A stretch of 64,000 nucleotides of DNA. It comes from Valencia hispanica (Eukaryota > Chordata > Actinopteri > Cyprinodontiformes > Valenciidae). The stretch is from positions 35,246,349-35,310,348 of the forward strand of contig OY747721.1 in the NCBI GenBank assembly GCA_963556495.2. The letters are read 5' to 3'. This document shows, piece by piece, positions 23,116 through 35,188 of this stretch (position 1 is its first letter; each line of letters opens with the position of its first letter). The notes beneath the pieces are model-generated. The model worked only from the letters and a program-made list of their open reading frames with translations. It searched no databases and was not told the origin of the DNA. Position numbers and translations under genes: made by a program.

Positions 23116-24426
23116 AAACCCTTTGATTAAACTGTTCAATATTTTTAGAAGTTGAAGGCACCCTTGCAACAAGATACTCCTCTCTAAACTAGGACAAATC
23201 AATAAGCAGAAATAAATTCCTCAGACTTTAGTCACCATATGCAAACATCGTCACATGTTAAATATAGAAACTTAAAGAGCAACTCATTCCCTTTCCAGAG
23301 TCCTATTCCACCCACACTTCCGGTTTGAACAATGAGGCAAAAGGAGGCGTTGCCTGGCAAACTGAGGAAGGTTGGGTGGCATCAACACTTCCTTGCTATT
23401 CCAACTCAAACTCGCTATGGAGGACCTCAGCCATAGTGGCTGAGCCAGTAGCAATGCCCAAATTCAAGTGCAATTTAAGGTTTTAACCTGAAGAGGCTGC
23501 CACACTGACGGTTTTTGGTAGAAATGTTTTATTTTTACTGAAATGCACTAAATTACCAAAACTAATGACCAGACGTGTAGACAGTACTATTAAACACTCA
23601 TCAATACAACAACAAAAAGTGAATTTGGGGGGAGAAATCTTCAAACATGTTGAAGTTCTCTTGAAGTCACCAACCTATAGATTCCTCTGATGGTAACTTC
23701 TCTGAATATCAATTTTGTTCTATATTTAGCTCCTTTCCTAATAATATCTGGTAACAGCAGGACTATTAACAAGCAATGTTGCACTTTGACTCTGTTACTA
23801 CATTGTGTTGCTGTAAAGATGTTTGCAACACTGTGTGTAGGATAGCTGTTAAAGTGTTAACACCATCCTGCTGGAAACTGAAGCTCTGACATGAAATTTG
23901 AAGTTATAGCATAATCTGCATACCTGAAACAACTTTTACTAATAAATCATTCAGGAGAAGCTTCCTGCCAAGTAGCCATGTTTTCACATCCACTCACACT
24001 GACTTGGTAAGAAGCAACCCTCAAGAATCAGTCAGCCTACGTTCGAACAAATGTCCAAACTTTACCCATGACCAAAGCATCTGGCCTCCTATCTTGGACA
24101 AAACGACCTTGGAAGAAGTCACACAAGAAATGAACCTACAACACACACACACGCCTTCTGTTTCTCCTTTACATTTAAGCAATATTCTGAATGACTGCAT
24201 TAGTAATGACTGTCCAACAGCCTGAGGCTCCAATTCAATCTCCTCTCCTGTCATTTAGTTCTTTTCCTAATCTCTCCCTTCACCTCTTTACTTGCTGAGA
24301 CGGGTTTATTGCTCTCTGTTCTTTACTGTGATTTCTGTCCCAAGCTACACACTGTAGGAAAACAAAAGCATAAAAATAGGGTTCCACATGACAGAACATT
24401 GTCAGTTTTTGAACAAAGGAGTAAAA
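23110..24426. other. Non-coding DNA, nothing recognised
   Basis: No exon or named repeat recognised. It includes a short (AC)n run near 24140. Confidence 0.4.
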
Positions 24427-24686
24427 CAAGGTAATTCAAGGTGCTTTACATGATTAAGGGATAAAGTAAACAAAGCATGAAGCACACACAAAACATGTGA
24501 TACACGAAAACATTACTCAAAGGCAGCTCTAAATAGATGGGTTTTTAGCCATGATTTAAAAGAACACTGAGCTTTAAAGTTGTCTGGAAGTTTGATCCAG
24601 ATTAAAGGAGCATTGAAACTAAAAGCTGCTTCTCCGTGTTTAGCTCTAATTCTAGGGATGCTGAGTAGACTGGAATTAGAGGACAT
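24427..24686 (-). mobile_element. 3' fragment of the L2-like LINE
   Basis: On the minus strand this encodes SSNSSLLSIPRIRAKHGEA to LKTHLFRAAFE, closely matching the C-terminus of the LINE at 20236-21980. It is followed by the same 3' untranslated words, including GTAAAGCACCTTGAATTACC. It abuts the Tc1 fragment to its right. Confidence 0.85.
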
Positions 24687-24689
24687 GGC

Positions 24690-25636
24690 CCCATTCATCC
24701 TTTCCTTAATACAAATCAGTCATCCTGTCCCCTTTCCAGAAAAGCTGCCCCAAAGCATAATGTTTCCCCCCCCCATGCTTCACAGTGGGTATGGTGTTCT
24801 TGGGATGCAACTCAGCATTCTTTCCCCTTCCAACACAGCAAGTTGAGTTTATACCAAGAAGTTCTATTTGTCTCTCTGACCACATGGCATTCTCCCAATC
24901 TTCCTCTGATTCATCCAGATGGTCTCTGGAAAACTTTAGACGGGCCTGTACATGTAAGGGCTTAAGCAGGTGGACCTTTGGAGTGCTGCAGGATTTTAAT
25001 CCATGACAATGTAGTGTGTTACTAATAGTAACCTTTGTTACTATGGTCCCAACTCTCTTCAGATCATTGATCAGTTCCCCCAATGTAGTTCTGGGTTGTT
25101 TCTTCACTATTTTCAAGATCATGTGTACCCCATGAGGTGAGATCTTGAATGGGGCTCCAGATTGAGGAAGATTGTCAGTTATCTTTTATATATATTCCAT
25201 TTTCTAATAATTGCTCCTACAGTTGATCTCATCTTACCAAGCTGCTAGCCTATTGTAGATTGGATCATCCCAGTCTTGTGCATGTGTATAATCTTGTCCC
25301 ATGTGTCCTTGGACAGCTGTCTGGACTTGGTCATGATGGAGGTTGGAGTGCCATTAATACAGGTAACAAGTGGAGGATAGAAGAGCTTCTTAAGGAAGAA
25401 GTAATAGGTATTTGAGGGCCAGAATTCTTGCTTGGTTGTAGGTTCTCATAATTGTTTTCTGCACCATTATACAAATAAATTCTTTAAAAATCACATAATG
25501 CGATATACTGGAATTTATTTTAACATTATCTTCCCTTTGAAGTGTACCCATTAAAAAAATTACATTCCATCTCTCATCTTTTTATGTGGGGCAAATTCCA
25601 CAATCTGTGGCTGCCAAATACTTTTTTGCCCCACTG
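24690..25636 (-). mobile_element. Truncated Tc1-like element
   Basis: The right end, read on the minus strand, is CAGTGGGGCAAAAAAGTATT, flanked by TA (25637-25638), so one inverted repeat is intact. The coding part starts inward from it. The other half, with the second catalytic Asp and the Glu, is missing beyond 24690, where the LINE fragment begins. The family differs from the Tc1 elements at 9032 and 43017. Confidence 0.88.
24706..25334 (-). pseudogene. Tc1-like transposase, N-terminal remnant
   Basis: Starts with MTKSRQLSKDTWDKI at 25334 and soon meets an in-frame TAG after QSTIG. A later open stretch (24706-25122) has LGELINDLKRVGTIVTKVTI, the DNA-binding region, then EEDWENAMWSERQIELLG. 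The family has WSDETKIE here, so the first catalytic Asp is lost by a small deletion. IPTVKHGGG follows. The frame then leaves the family sequence. It is non-functional. Confidence 0.85.
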
Positions 25637-25638
25637 TA

Positions 25639-28273
25639 CTGATACTTCCGTTACATAACTGGAAGTATCATACATAATTTGTACTTGTACATTTTTAGTG
25701 GGAAGAATAGTCAAAGTTGCTAATTGACGTGCATGTTTGTGAACATGGCTCAAGCATAAAGTGAATTGAGTGCTCCACCATTTTAAACACAAATTCTCCA
25801 TATATGGCTAAAAAGCGTTATCCTACAGTTCCAGTCTATGCTTAATTTCTAAACTTGTAAAACTGGAACGCAAATAATTTCAGATCAGAGTTCACTGAGG
25901 CCAACACTGATACCGGAACACACATGTTATGCCCTAATTCCATGTACTCTCTGTGGCCATGGCTCACTGTGCGGAGACAGTCTATGTTGTAATGTTGACA
26001 AATTGCTGCAGAGAGTTCCCGGATCCTAGCAAACCATTAACAGAATGCACCCTTTCAAACTAAGAGAGTTCCTGCATCCTGTTCCGGGAGGATCCGGTTC
26101 AAATTAAGCCCTGGTTCCAGTTCTTAAAAAGAAACTAAACTGAGGTGAAAAATTGACAAAATAACGGTTTTATCCTTAATCGGAGATTTTAAAATCATCC
26201 ACAAAACTCTGATGGGTGCATCTTTACTTTATAGGCAGGAGACATGGTTTAATGTTTTAAAATTAAAATGTGCAAATACTGCAAGATGTGTGCCTGGCAG
26301 AGATGAAAGAGAGGATTTCAGGCTGCATAGTGCATATTATCAGCACTTTCTCAAGGGAAACATTGTTTTGCTCAGGCCCAAAGCTGTTAATTGTTTGCTG
26401 TAAACATAAGGATCATAAATAAGGTAAGTAGACTTATTGTCCCAGACCTTTAAATTACCAGAACCAAGGTCCACTCCCCCAGGTAAGGCCTCAGTCCTTC
26501 TACTTTGGTTCTCCTCAATAAATAACAGCTTTAAAAGACCAAGGTTGGATCGAACGAATTACAGGTGATTGAGGTTTGTTTTTATTAGGATTATTAATCA
26601 CTTGCATATTAAGTCGGAAAATATATCTATTTTAGCTCTACTTAGGATTATTTCATAAAACATCTGGGTGGTTTTCTGATTCTACACCATTTCCACTGGT
26701 AATTTCTTTCCCTTTATCAGATGAAGACTGATAAAGGGAAAACTTCTCTGTGGTTGCGAAGCAATTCTCCACCAGGACAGCAGGGGGTCCAGACCTTTTC
26801 TTTGGTCGACGACAATTTATTTACTTCAGCTTGTAAACGCACATCCAGTCAAGGAGCAATGGCAGACAGAGAGTGAGTTTCAATTGAGCTGGAAAGCTTC
26901 TTACAAGAAGGCCAGTTTATAGAATACTCTAAAAACGCATGTAAACAAACTAAACCAGTGGTCTGTTTGTTGTTCTCTACACCTCCTGGTGATTAAAATC
27001 GCCAAAAGACCATAATACATAAACTGGCCTTGCAATATAAACCATCTAGTGCCCAAACGCTGCATTGACTACTAATTACAGCAATTATAGTGCACCGTTC
27101 TGGTGAAATGATCTGGGGCTGATGTTGGGCTGGCAAATCACAGATGTGCGCTCTCCACTGCGTTCGGTGGACAGTTAAGAAATTGGGCTCTACTCCCTGT
27201 GTCCTTCCGTGAGTGACGGGGAGACCTTTAGTTGACGGATAATTGCGCTGCGTGTCACCGCACCTCCGTTGATGGAGAAGTATAAACTAGGCTCTACGAT
27301 TTCAGACAGTTGCTTACATTAATAAAACACTTCAAACACTAAGTTTGTTAACATTCTTAAGCATGTGTGTCCAGCGGAGAATCGCTGGTTGTAGGTATAT
27401 TATGCACACTATTCATAATGCAGTTTCCCCCCCCAACAGAATATAAGGCAAGCTTGCTGATGAGCCTATTCTCCCCCGAACAAAAGCCTTACGAGGAACT
27501 GAGGAAACCGATGAGGAAAGCTGACACAAAGAGCTCTTTAGTCAGTTTGAGTGAGTAGATTACTGAGGCAGCTCTGAAATGCATAGCAACAGGAACACAT
27601 TAGATTTTGGAATGGGCTTTTAAAAAGACTGACACTTTTTTAGTATATTGGGCTGTGTAGCCACCCACACACACTCCCACATGAATCCACAGCAAGAAGA
27701 CACACTATCAAAAAACAGTGAGGAAGGCATGCTTTACACAAGCAGAGCATTTCAATTACAGAAACACAGTAAAAACTAAAATACTAACACAAGGACAATT
27801 CAAAACTGTAAATTCACAATGACAAACAGCTCCACACAAATGACCATTAATATTCAACAGCAGCCATAGGACATGCCATGTCAATCAGGCTGCCAATTCT
27901 GACCAGAACCTGCTCTGAATATATATGAACAATCAATCTCCAAGAAGTCCTTCAGCTTAAACAAGAAACGTCGACCTCAAGGTCTGCATTCTAAGAGGTA
28001 TTCTTTAAAATGACATGCATCTTGCTGGTAATAGAATCTGCAAACCAGAAAAGAACAAACCAATGGGCTCATATGATGCTAGAGTCATGGTACAAACAAA
28101 AAAAGCACCTCCATTGTCAATACTAGGGTTTTTACAGCAGCTCAATAGATAAAAAAATATCAGTTTATTGATCTTAGCAATTAAAGGGAAAAACATTGTT
28201 TAGCTTCATTAGACAGATTGAAATATTAGCCACTTAGTTCACTTTTTGTAGGGGTGTGCCGATTCACCATAAA
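25639..28273. other. Non-coding DNA with a perfect 14-bp hairpin
   Basis: No coding exon is recognised. A perfect inverted repeat (26707-26720 with 26728-26741, loop of 7) is present. Around 27280-27330 a TATAAA and an AATAAA lie 40 bp apart, which could be an LTR or promoter remnant, but no LTR ends were found. The open frame at 27367-27558 has no recognised family. Confidence 0.4.
26707..26741. repeat. Short perfect inverted repeat (hairpin)
   Basis: TTTCCCTTTATCAG is followed by a 7-base loop and its exact reverse complement. The arms are too short for a typical miRNA precursor. Confidence 0.6.
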
Positions 28274-29060
28274 TTGTCATCTCACCCCTGAAGTGGCTGC
28301 AGGTTTACTTGAAGTTTTTGCTAAGATACCTCCTATTGGTTTGCCTACCCACTGTGATTTTATTGTAAATGATTTAAACAGTAAGCTTCAGTCTGCTCTC
28401 AACCTGCTTGCTTCACTTAGTCAAATGTTCACACCTTAAACTTGTTTCGCCGTGGAAAATTGAAAACCTCAAAAAAGAATAGATGAATTGCAGGGTGACA
28501 GAGAGAAAATGGAGAAAAAATAAAACCACGATATACCAAATATACACAGAACTTCTGAAATCATACAATGATGCAGCAAGAAATGCATACTTTTCAATAA
28601 TCATCTCAGACCAGAAAAAAAATCCCAAAATTCTATTTTCCACAACTGAAAACATTTTAACCATGCTACTAATGCATTTCAGAAAACCCCCTCAAACACT
28701 CTTTGCGAGGAGTTCGCAGACCACTGCAGAGGGAAGGTAGACACCATCAGATGTAATATTTGATCTTCTCAAAGTAACATGGTTTTAGACAAATCCGATC
28801 GTGTGTCTTTACCAGAGGAAAGGCTGGACAGTTTTGTCCTGGTAGAAGCCGAGATTCTTGACAGTTTTCTCCTCCGTGAGGCCCAACACATGTCTTTTGG
28901 ACCCAATTCCTACTTATTTTGTTAAGCCATTTGTGGGTATTTTAGGTTTGTATGCATGTATTACTAAAGGCTTGGTACGAACGGCTGTGACCACTCTGCA
29001 AACAATTTTTGGACCATTTCCAACAGTTTCCTTAAGGCAGCCTTTTAAAGAATCCAGCGC
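28274..29060 (+). pseudogene. L2-like LINE fragment, region before the reverse transcriptase
   Basis: Scattered frames carry blocks typical of the stretch between endonuclease and reverse transcriptase in L2-like LINEs: CDFIVNDLNSKLQSALNLLA, then ERKWRKNKTTIYQIYTELLK and RNAYFSIIIS, then EFADHCRGKVDTIRCNI (about 28705-28760), then CLLDPIPTYFVKPF (about 28890-28930). Stops and shifts separate them. The copy ends before the catalytic blocks. It covers the part of the protein that the copy at 20236 lacks. Confidence 0.7.
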
Positions 29061-29640
29061 CACGAAAGCCTTCGCTTTTGATCAGCAGCAGCTACAACCA
29101 CTAGATATTTGTCCTGTAGCTGTACCTGCAAAAGGTGCAGCTCTGGTCTCCTCTGCATTAATGCAATCTTGAAAATTAGAAACTTTTCCACTAATTCTTC
29201 AGCAGTTGTGATGACACAGAATTTTGGAGATACTGGAATACCTATCCAAACAAAACATTCAGAAAGACATAGGATCTTCCTACCAACGACTTGAGATTGC
29301 CGTGAGTTGCTCACGGGGTGCTGTACGGCCACATTACAACTGTTTTTTTGCCTCGAATGGTTCTTGTGAATTTAAGAGCAGCTGTACCAACTTCCTAAAA
29401 AGGCTGTAGGAAACCATTACCCCCTCCACGAATGTCTACGAACTCCAGCTTTCTTACAAACTGGAAGATTCGTACAAACACATCGTTCGTTAGAACAGTT
29501 GTGGCCATAGCTTTAAACAAATTGTCATTTAAATGAAATTTCAAATTAGGAAGATACGAGTATACTTCAATATTCTTAGCACCACCTTCAAGAGAACATT
29601 TTACAGGTATTTGTATCAATCAACATTTCTATTATCAACT
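29061..29640. other. Non-coding DNA, nothing recognised
   Basis: No gene or repeat boundary was recognised between the LINE fragment and the next hAT-type terminus. Confidence 0.35.
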
Positions 29641-31460
29641 AGGGCTGGACAATATAGAAAAGGAGCATATTGATAAAAATTAAAGTCATTTTGATCGATA
29701 TTGGTAATTATCAATAATAATCAAAAAATGTGGAAAATATACTTTAAGTTCAGCCCAGGTCATTTTATGCTATTCTTTAAACTAATTGATTTGAATAAAG
29801 CATACAGAACAGAAAGAAACCAAATTCAATTCTACTCTTTATCTTGTTTACCATAACTGACAGTTTGTAAGAAACAAAAACAAATAAAGTTAAGAGACTT
29901 GAGTGACATCAGCAAATACTAACAAAGAAAAGACTAATATTATTAACCATTACATTATTGATGAAAACATTTTTTAAATTATGTTCTTAACCTAAATTGT
30001 AAGCTTACCCTGATGCTTTTTAAATTCTTTAAAAAGTTTTATAACACTTTATGATATTAATGGCTCAGATCTTTGGTTTAGTTTGTGTGCACAAACCAAT
30101 AAAGCTGATTCGGATTCAGTACAGCTGCCAAAGCGAACAAGCTACTCGCCGATGGCTGAATGTAGACGGTCCCCAAAACACAGGAGCGCAGTCCAGTGAC
30201 TGAGTGCTGGAGCCAGCAGGTCTCCTCCCGTTTGTATTTCTGAAAGCGGTTTTGCTTCTGTGCAAGTGGTGGAGTACCGGCTGGAGATTTTTAAAACCGC
30301 AGGTATTGTTGGCAGCAGGGCCCAGGTGTGTAGTCGTGACAGTCTCTGCACAACCGTGACAGCAGCACCAGTCAGCAGCGGGCTGATGGGGTCCTGCTTG
30401 GGTCCCACCACGATGTTTCTGACCGTAGAATTTCCTATGTTTTATTTCGTTCAATATTGTTACATTCAGTGTTGATGTGTGTCCTTTATTGGTTCAAAAT
30501 GACTGTGGTAATAAGCTATTCGATAGGCTATGGAAAAAAAGGGAAAAAAAATTTTGTTGAACTTTTTATCGACCTCCCCCTTTTTTTTTTTTTTTTTGCA
30601 CCACACGTCTATTGATCGATTGTTACGGCCCCAAGTCACTGGACATGGTAATTGGGCTGTATGATCCCACCTGTACGATTGGGTGGCAGGCTGACTCCAC
30701 CCCTGTGCCATCCCCAGCCCAGGATTGGTCGCTTTGTGGCGGACCACCAGGAGGCTCCACTCACACCCAGAAAACAGGATGTTTGCATTTAAAAAATTTA
30801 TGAATTTTTGGCGCGATTATTGTATGTGTTTATATGTTATGTGTACTGGCTTACCGCAGGGCAGTGTCAAGTTGGAGCTGAGATAAAGAGGTGATCGAAA
30901 CTAGATCCTGTGTGTCGTCCATTTATTCCTCCACAGCTTCCTCTTTCTCCCCAGCTGGTCTTGGTTCATCAGCCCTATTTAAGGAGCAGGCTAATGGCAA
31001 CTCGGGGCAGCTGTGTGTTTTCCACCCGGCTTGCCTCACTTTGGTTTCTGTTGTCAGCCAGTATGGACCATTGTAAAACCTTTTTGCTCTTAACTGTGTG
31101 AAATGTTGTAGAGCTTTTGTAGACCGTGTTAAAATACTGTAGGTGTTGTGGAGTTCGTTGTAAGCCCTGGGTGGCTTTTTGGTTGAATCTCCACTTGAGT
31201 CATGTATCCCAGTCTTTTGTTTTTTCTTTACTTTTATTGTAGTTGTGTTTAAGATTTGTTTTAAGAGCGTTTTGGGTTTTGTTGAAACCTGTATTTTGTT
31301 ATCCATCTTTCTTTGTATAACCTGCCAGGTTGCCATGGTATCTGTAAATAAATACTTTAAAGGATTTGTTTGTGGGTTAATGTTCACAACCCCTTTTTCC
31401 CTAGCGAGCTGGGGGTTTGTAACATTGATATACATTGTTACTGAATTATTGTCCATCCCT
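29641..31460. mobile_element. hAT-type MITE split by a solo LTR
   Basis: The left end reads AGGGCTGGACAATATAG and the right end, on the minus strand, AGGGATGGACAATAATTC, matching at 13 of the first 14 bases. Between them lies a complete LTR with its own 5-bp duplication (30621-31424). Without it the MITE would be about 1.0 kb. No exact 8-bp duplication is readable at the outer ends, consistent with age. There is no transposase inside. Confidence 0.68.
30621..31424 (+). mobile_element. Gypsy-like solo LTR nested in a MITE
   Basis: An 804-bp block starts TGTTACGGCCCC and ends GGGTTTGTAACA, so its ends are the 6-bp inverted repeat TGTTAC/GTAACA. It is flanked by TCGAT (30616-30620) and TTGAT (31425-31429), a 5-bp target duplication with one CpG-type transition. 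TATTTAAGG at 30976 and AATAAA at 31347-31352 fit a promoter and polyadenylation signal on the plus strand. The TGTTACGGCCC start resembles fish Gypsy LTRs, so Gypsy is the likelier source. No internal gag-pol sequence is present. Confidence 0.75.
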
Positions 31461-34226
31461 TAATAGACTATTGCATTTGGAAAATTTCGGTCTGTTAAAT
31501 TAAAGATTATCAATATTCTTGTTTTGTTATTTTAGCCTACTATAAAGTAATAAGAAAAGGCCTGTTTGCACAGTCTTGGTCAAAATAGTTAAGGATTTCC
31601 ATCTTTGTATGGATAAGCATATTCAAGGTCAGGTTTATTTCCTTAATGCAACAATCTGCTATTTTCACATGATATCCTCAATAAAAAAATTCTGAATTTT
31701 GAAATGTTGCATTTTTACCTGTACTCATGTAATTTTATTCTCTAAAACGTACATCTGCAGGCAAGGAAACTTGTTGAAGTTCCATGTTTTCACACCAAGT
31801 AGTTCAGCTAGACATTTAGAAAATCTGAAAGCAAAGTAGATAACAAGAAACTTCAGGGACACAAACTAAGCTGTCAGCATCTAGCTTTCAGCTGCTGTTA
31901 ATTTGCTCCCCAGCTTCCACATGATTCACTGCTGGAAAGTAAACAACCAGCAAACTCCAAAAAGCTTATACAACAAACACAGCTGGCCTCCAACAATGCA
32001 TGTGCCAACATTGCTCTGTCCAATTAATGTGCACCTAATTGGAGTTAATAAATGCAACTTGCTGCCTCATCAAGTTTTTAGAGCTTAGGTATGAGAAAGT
32101 GTGAAGTAAAAGAACTCTGTGAAAAAAAAAGATGATTACAGAAACTACTGTGGGCATTCATTAGACACTGAAAAATATAGCTGTTGCTCAATCCAACCAA
32201 GGCAGATGAAATATTACAAGTAATTTTCTTTCACCAGCCTTGGGTTCAAATAACACAATGTAGCATGAACATCTGCTTTGCCCTGTTTCTGTCAAAGACA
32301 CTGCAGCTGTCTCCGTCTGTGCAGATATATGGCTAATGAAGGAACTTCTTTTCCAACTGGAGGGAACCGAAGATCAACATACACATAGTTTCATATTAAT
32401 TAACATAATGGGATAAGCTGCTTAAGAATGGAAGACAAGTGCTGTGGATGTCTATTGTTCTATTAGCTGCTCTGCTTCTTAGCCCTACTTTCCACCAGAT
32501 GCGAAAGCGGCGCGTAACGTTTACGAAGAGTAATAGGTAGCTGATAGCTACCGTTATAGTCAACAGGTCCGTTTCCACCGGGTGAGAAGCAATGCGAATT
32601 GGGCGTGTGTCAGAAGCATGTCACGGTCCTCTCCAGACAGGAAATCAGGCACCCAAATGTCAAAATAAAAGACACGTGCAGATTTCCAATTCCTTAACTA
32701 TGAAAAAACAAAACGTCACTACCTGCAACACCATTTAAGTCAGTGAGTCTGTGGGTCTAATTTGTTGGTTTTGATCATGGATGACAAGAATTTAAGCCCT
32801 GAAGTGGAGAACCAGACAGTTTATATCATACCAGTGAACATTTTTACAAGGACAACATGAAAAAAGAAGACCTTGAGAGAAATATTTGCATTTTTGGAAG
32901 TGAATGGTGAGTTAATGATACTTAGCATAGAATTAAATGTTTTCCCAGTGTACTAGCCTTTAAGTTATGCAATTGCAATTCTCCTGTGATTTTGTGATCT
33001 GTTTTACAGTTGATCAAAGGTTTAGGGCCACACCTTAAAAAAACCTGTATACCCCCCCTTAAATACAAGAAAATAAAATTCAGCCACTAATCACAGTTAG
33101 GGTTGGTTCAAGCCAACTGCTTAGTCATTGTTGCCATGTATTCCGCTTTGCACTGAGGGGAATTAAGAGTTTAAATAATTGATTATTCACAGCATTTAAT
33201 CACACTTCTGTGTGATTGCTAATGGTATGCTAATACAGAACATCTGGTAATAAGACCAGCTAATCCTAGATTTGTCACTCTGTGACTGTTTCTGTCTTTC
33301 ACTCCTCTTCCCATCCATCTTTGTTTTTTATACAAGAAATGACTTAATTTGCCTTTGAAAAAGAGTCTAAAATCACCAACTTCCAGCTATAAGCTTCCAA
33401 TGTTGCTGCACCTGAAGATTGTAAACTAATCTATATGGTAGTCATTTTGATCCAACAACCAAGTAAACAAGCTTGTTCATTCATTCCCTGTTAAATTTGT
33501 GTTCTCTTTTACTTTGACCTCTAATTTCTGAGCCAATCCACAGAATGTGCATGTCTTCCAATCTGTATCTCCGAGTTCACGTTCAAACTCCTGAAACAAG
33601 ATTTTCCCTTTATTTCTTGTTTTACTCTTATCTACAGTTTTTCAATTCTTGTTATTCAATCCCCTGCAGTCTGGTACATCTGTGTCTGATGTGTTTCTCT
33701 CAGAAGTCTGGCTTATGGACATAAACGCTACAGATCCATGAAAGCGCTTACCCTCTCTGTCTTGGCCTTACTGTCAAAAGTTAACACAAATTTCAAACAA
33801 GGGTTAGTCAACCGAAGTCAGGCTCATATTCCCACCTAAAGTCGCTTTTTTATCCTGGAGGAAAGCTTCAAAGCTTGGCAAATCCTTTTTGTGCAAACAC
33901 TCCTAATAGAGAATTGATTACTTGTACTGCAGTACAAGAGCCTTTGTTGCATTGATAATGCCAATGACAAAAAACAACAATAATAACATTCATAAATTAT
34001 ATATGAAATTCAATTCAGCATAAGTTGATTAGCTAAGGTGAGAAAACAGTGTCGGGGTAGAAAAAGAAAAAAATCTGATGTAAAAACTATTATTATTATT
34101 ACATAATGTGTGAAGCAGCAGCAGATATGCGGCATCTACATGTACTAAAGGCTTAACATCTTTAATAAAAGTAGTTTTAGAATAACCTGTTTTTAAACCA
34201 AGCACTACATTTTTCAATCAATTGGT
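31461..34226. other. Non-coding DNA with faint repeat traces
   Basis: No exon recognised. Around 32480-32620 the words CTTTCCACCAGATGCGAAAGC and TTTCCACCGGGTGAGAAGC recur within about 90 bp, suggesting a short degenerate duplication or a repeat terminus. Confidence 0.35.
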
Positions 34227-34234
34227 GTTTAAAC

Positions 34235-34794
34235 AAGGGCTGTCAAAATCAATGCATTAATGCGGGTCGATTAATTTGTGGAATTAATGCCATAAATTTT
34301 TTTAACGCAATTAACACATGCACAGAATGACCTGCCCTGTTTACCCCACAATTAAACCTGCACTGCATTCAGTGCTCGCTTGACACGTGAACAGTATGAC
34401 AACTGTTTGATAACTGCAAATAAGAACAGTGGGAACCAGGGTTGTAGGATAGTCCCATGAAGAGGATGCTCAGGGTTGTCCAAAGTTGAAATCGGAACCG
34501 TCAGCTTTACATTCAGAAAATGTTAACCAGTTAGTTTGCCTTAGCAACTAGCTAAAGGATTAATAGGTATAAAGCTCCGCGTGTAAATGTGATTGTGGAA
34601 TTCAAAACAAAAGTTCCATGCATCTCTCCTGTATTTCCTTGGAAAAAAAAGAGCAACAGCTTCCGGTTTTGTCCTTTATTTACACCAAAAATGTTACTTT
34701 TTCGGTCATATTTGGGAATGTTAATTAATCTTGATTAATTTACGACTACCCTGTGATTAATTAGATAAAACATTTTAATCGTTTGACAGCCCTA
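34235..34794. mobile_element. hAT-type MITE with perfect target duplication
   Basis: The left end is AAGGGCTGTCAAAATCAATG and the right end, on the minus strand, TAGGGCTGTCAAACGATTAA. The octamer GTTTAAAC flanks both sides (34227-34234 and 34795-34802). The subterminal regions are rich in ATTAAT words in both orientations. There is no coding capacity at 560 bp. Confidence 0.88.
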
Positions 34795-34802
34795 GTTTAA
34801 AC

Positions 34803-35173
34803 TGATTACACCTACTTGTTAAAGAGATGTAGATGTACCACTGACAAAACATAGGGGTGTACCAATACATTAAGCACAAGTTGAGATGATACACAATATC
34901 AGGTCCGCAATAACAGGATGAAAATCGAGCTTTATTTTTGGAAAAAATTTTTTATTTATTTTATTAATTTAAAAAGTAAAAGATTCAAAAATAAGCTTTT
35001 TCAAGAATCTGTAATCAGTAAAGACTGTTCCAGTCAATATTAGATTAGTCCATATACAGTACCCCGTTTGTTGTGTTCCAAGTTGGGTATAATGCCAAAC
35101 AAAAGGCCTAACATCCTACCTTTTTGTACCAAACTTTTAAGTATCTGTGCTCCATGTCAGAACCTGGGCCTTT
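34803..35173. other. Non-coding DNA, nothing recognised
   Basis: Short AT-rich spacer between a MITE and a LINE. Confidence 0.4.
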
Positions 35174-35188
35174 ACGTGTACTTTTTTT

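Noticed and set aside
28251..28292. A 42-bp stretch with AGGGGTG and CACCCCT at its ends
   Set aside because: It is too short and overlaps the start of the LINE fragment. A chance pairing or a hAT end remnant cannot be told apart.
30923..31456. A 177-codon minus-strand open frame
   Set aside because: It lies almost wholly inside the Gypsy-like solo LTR, antisense to it, and has no domain resemblance.
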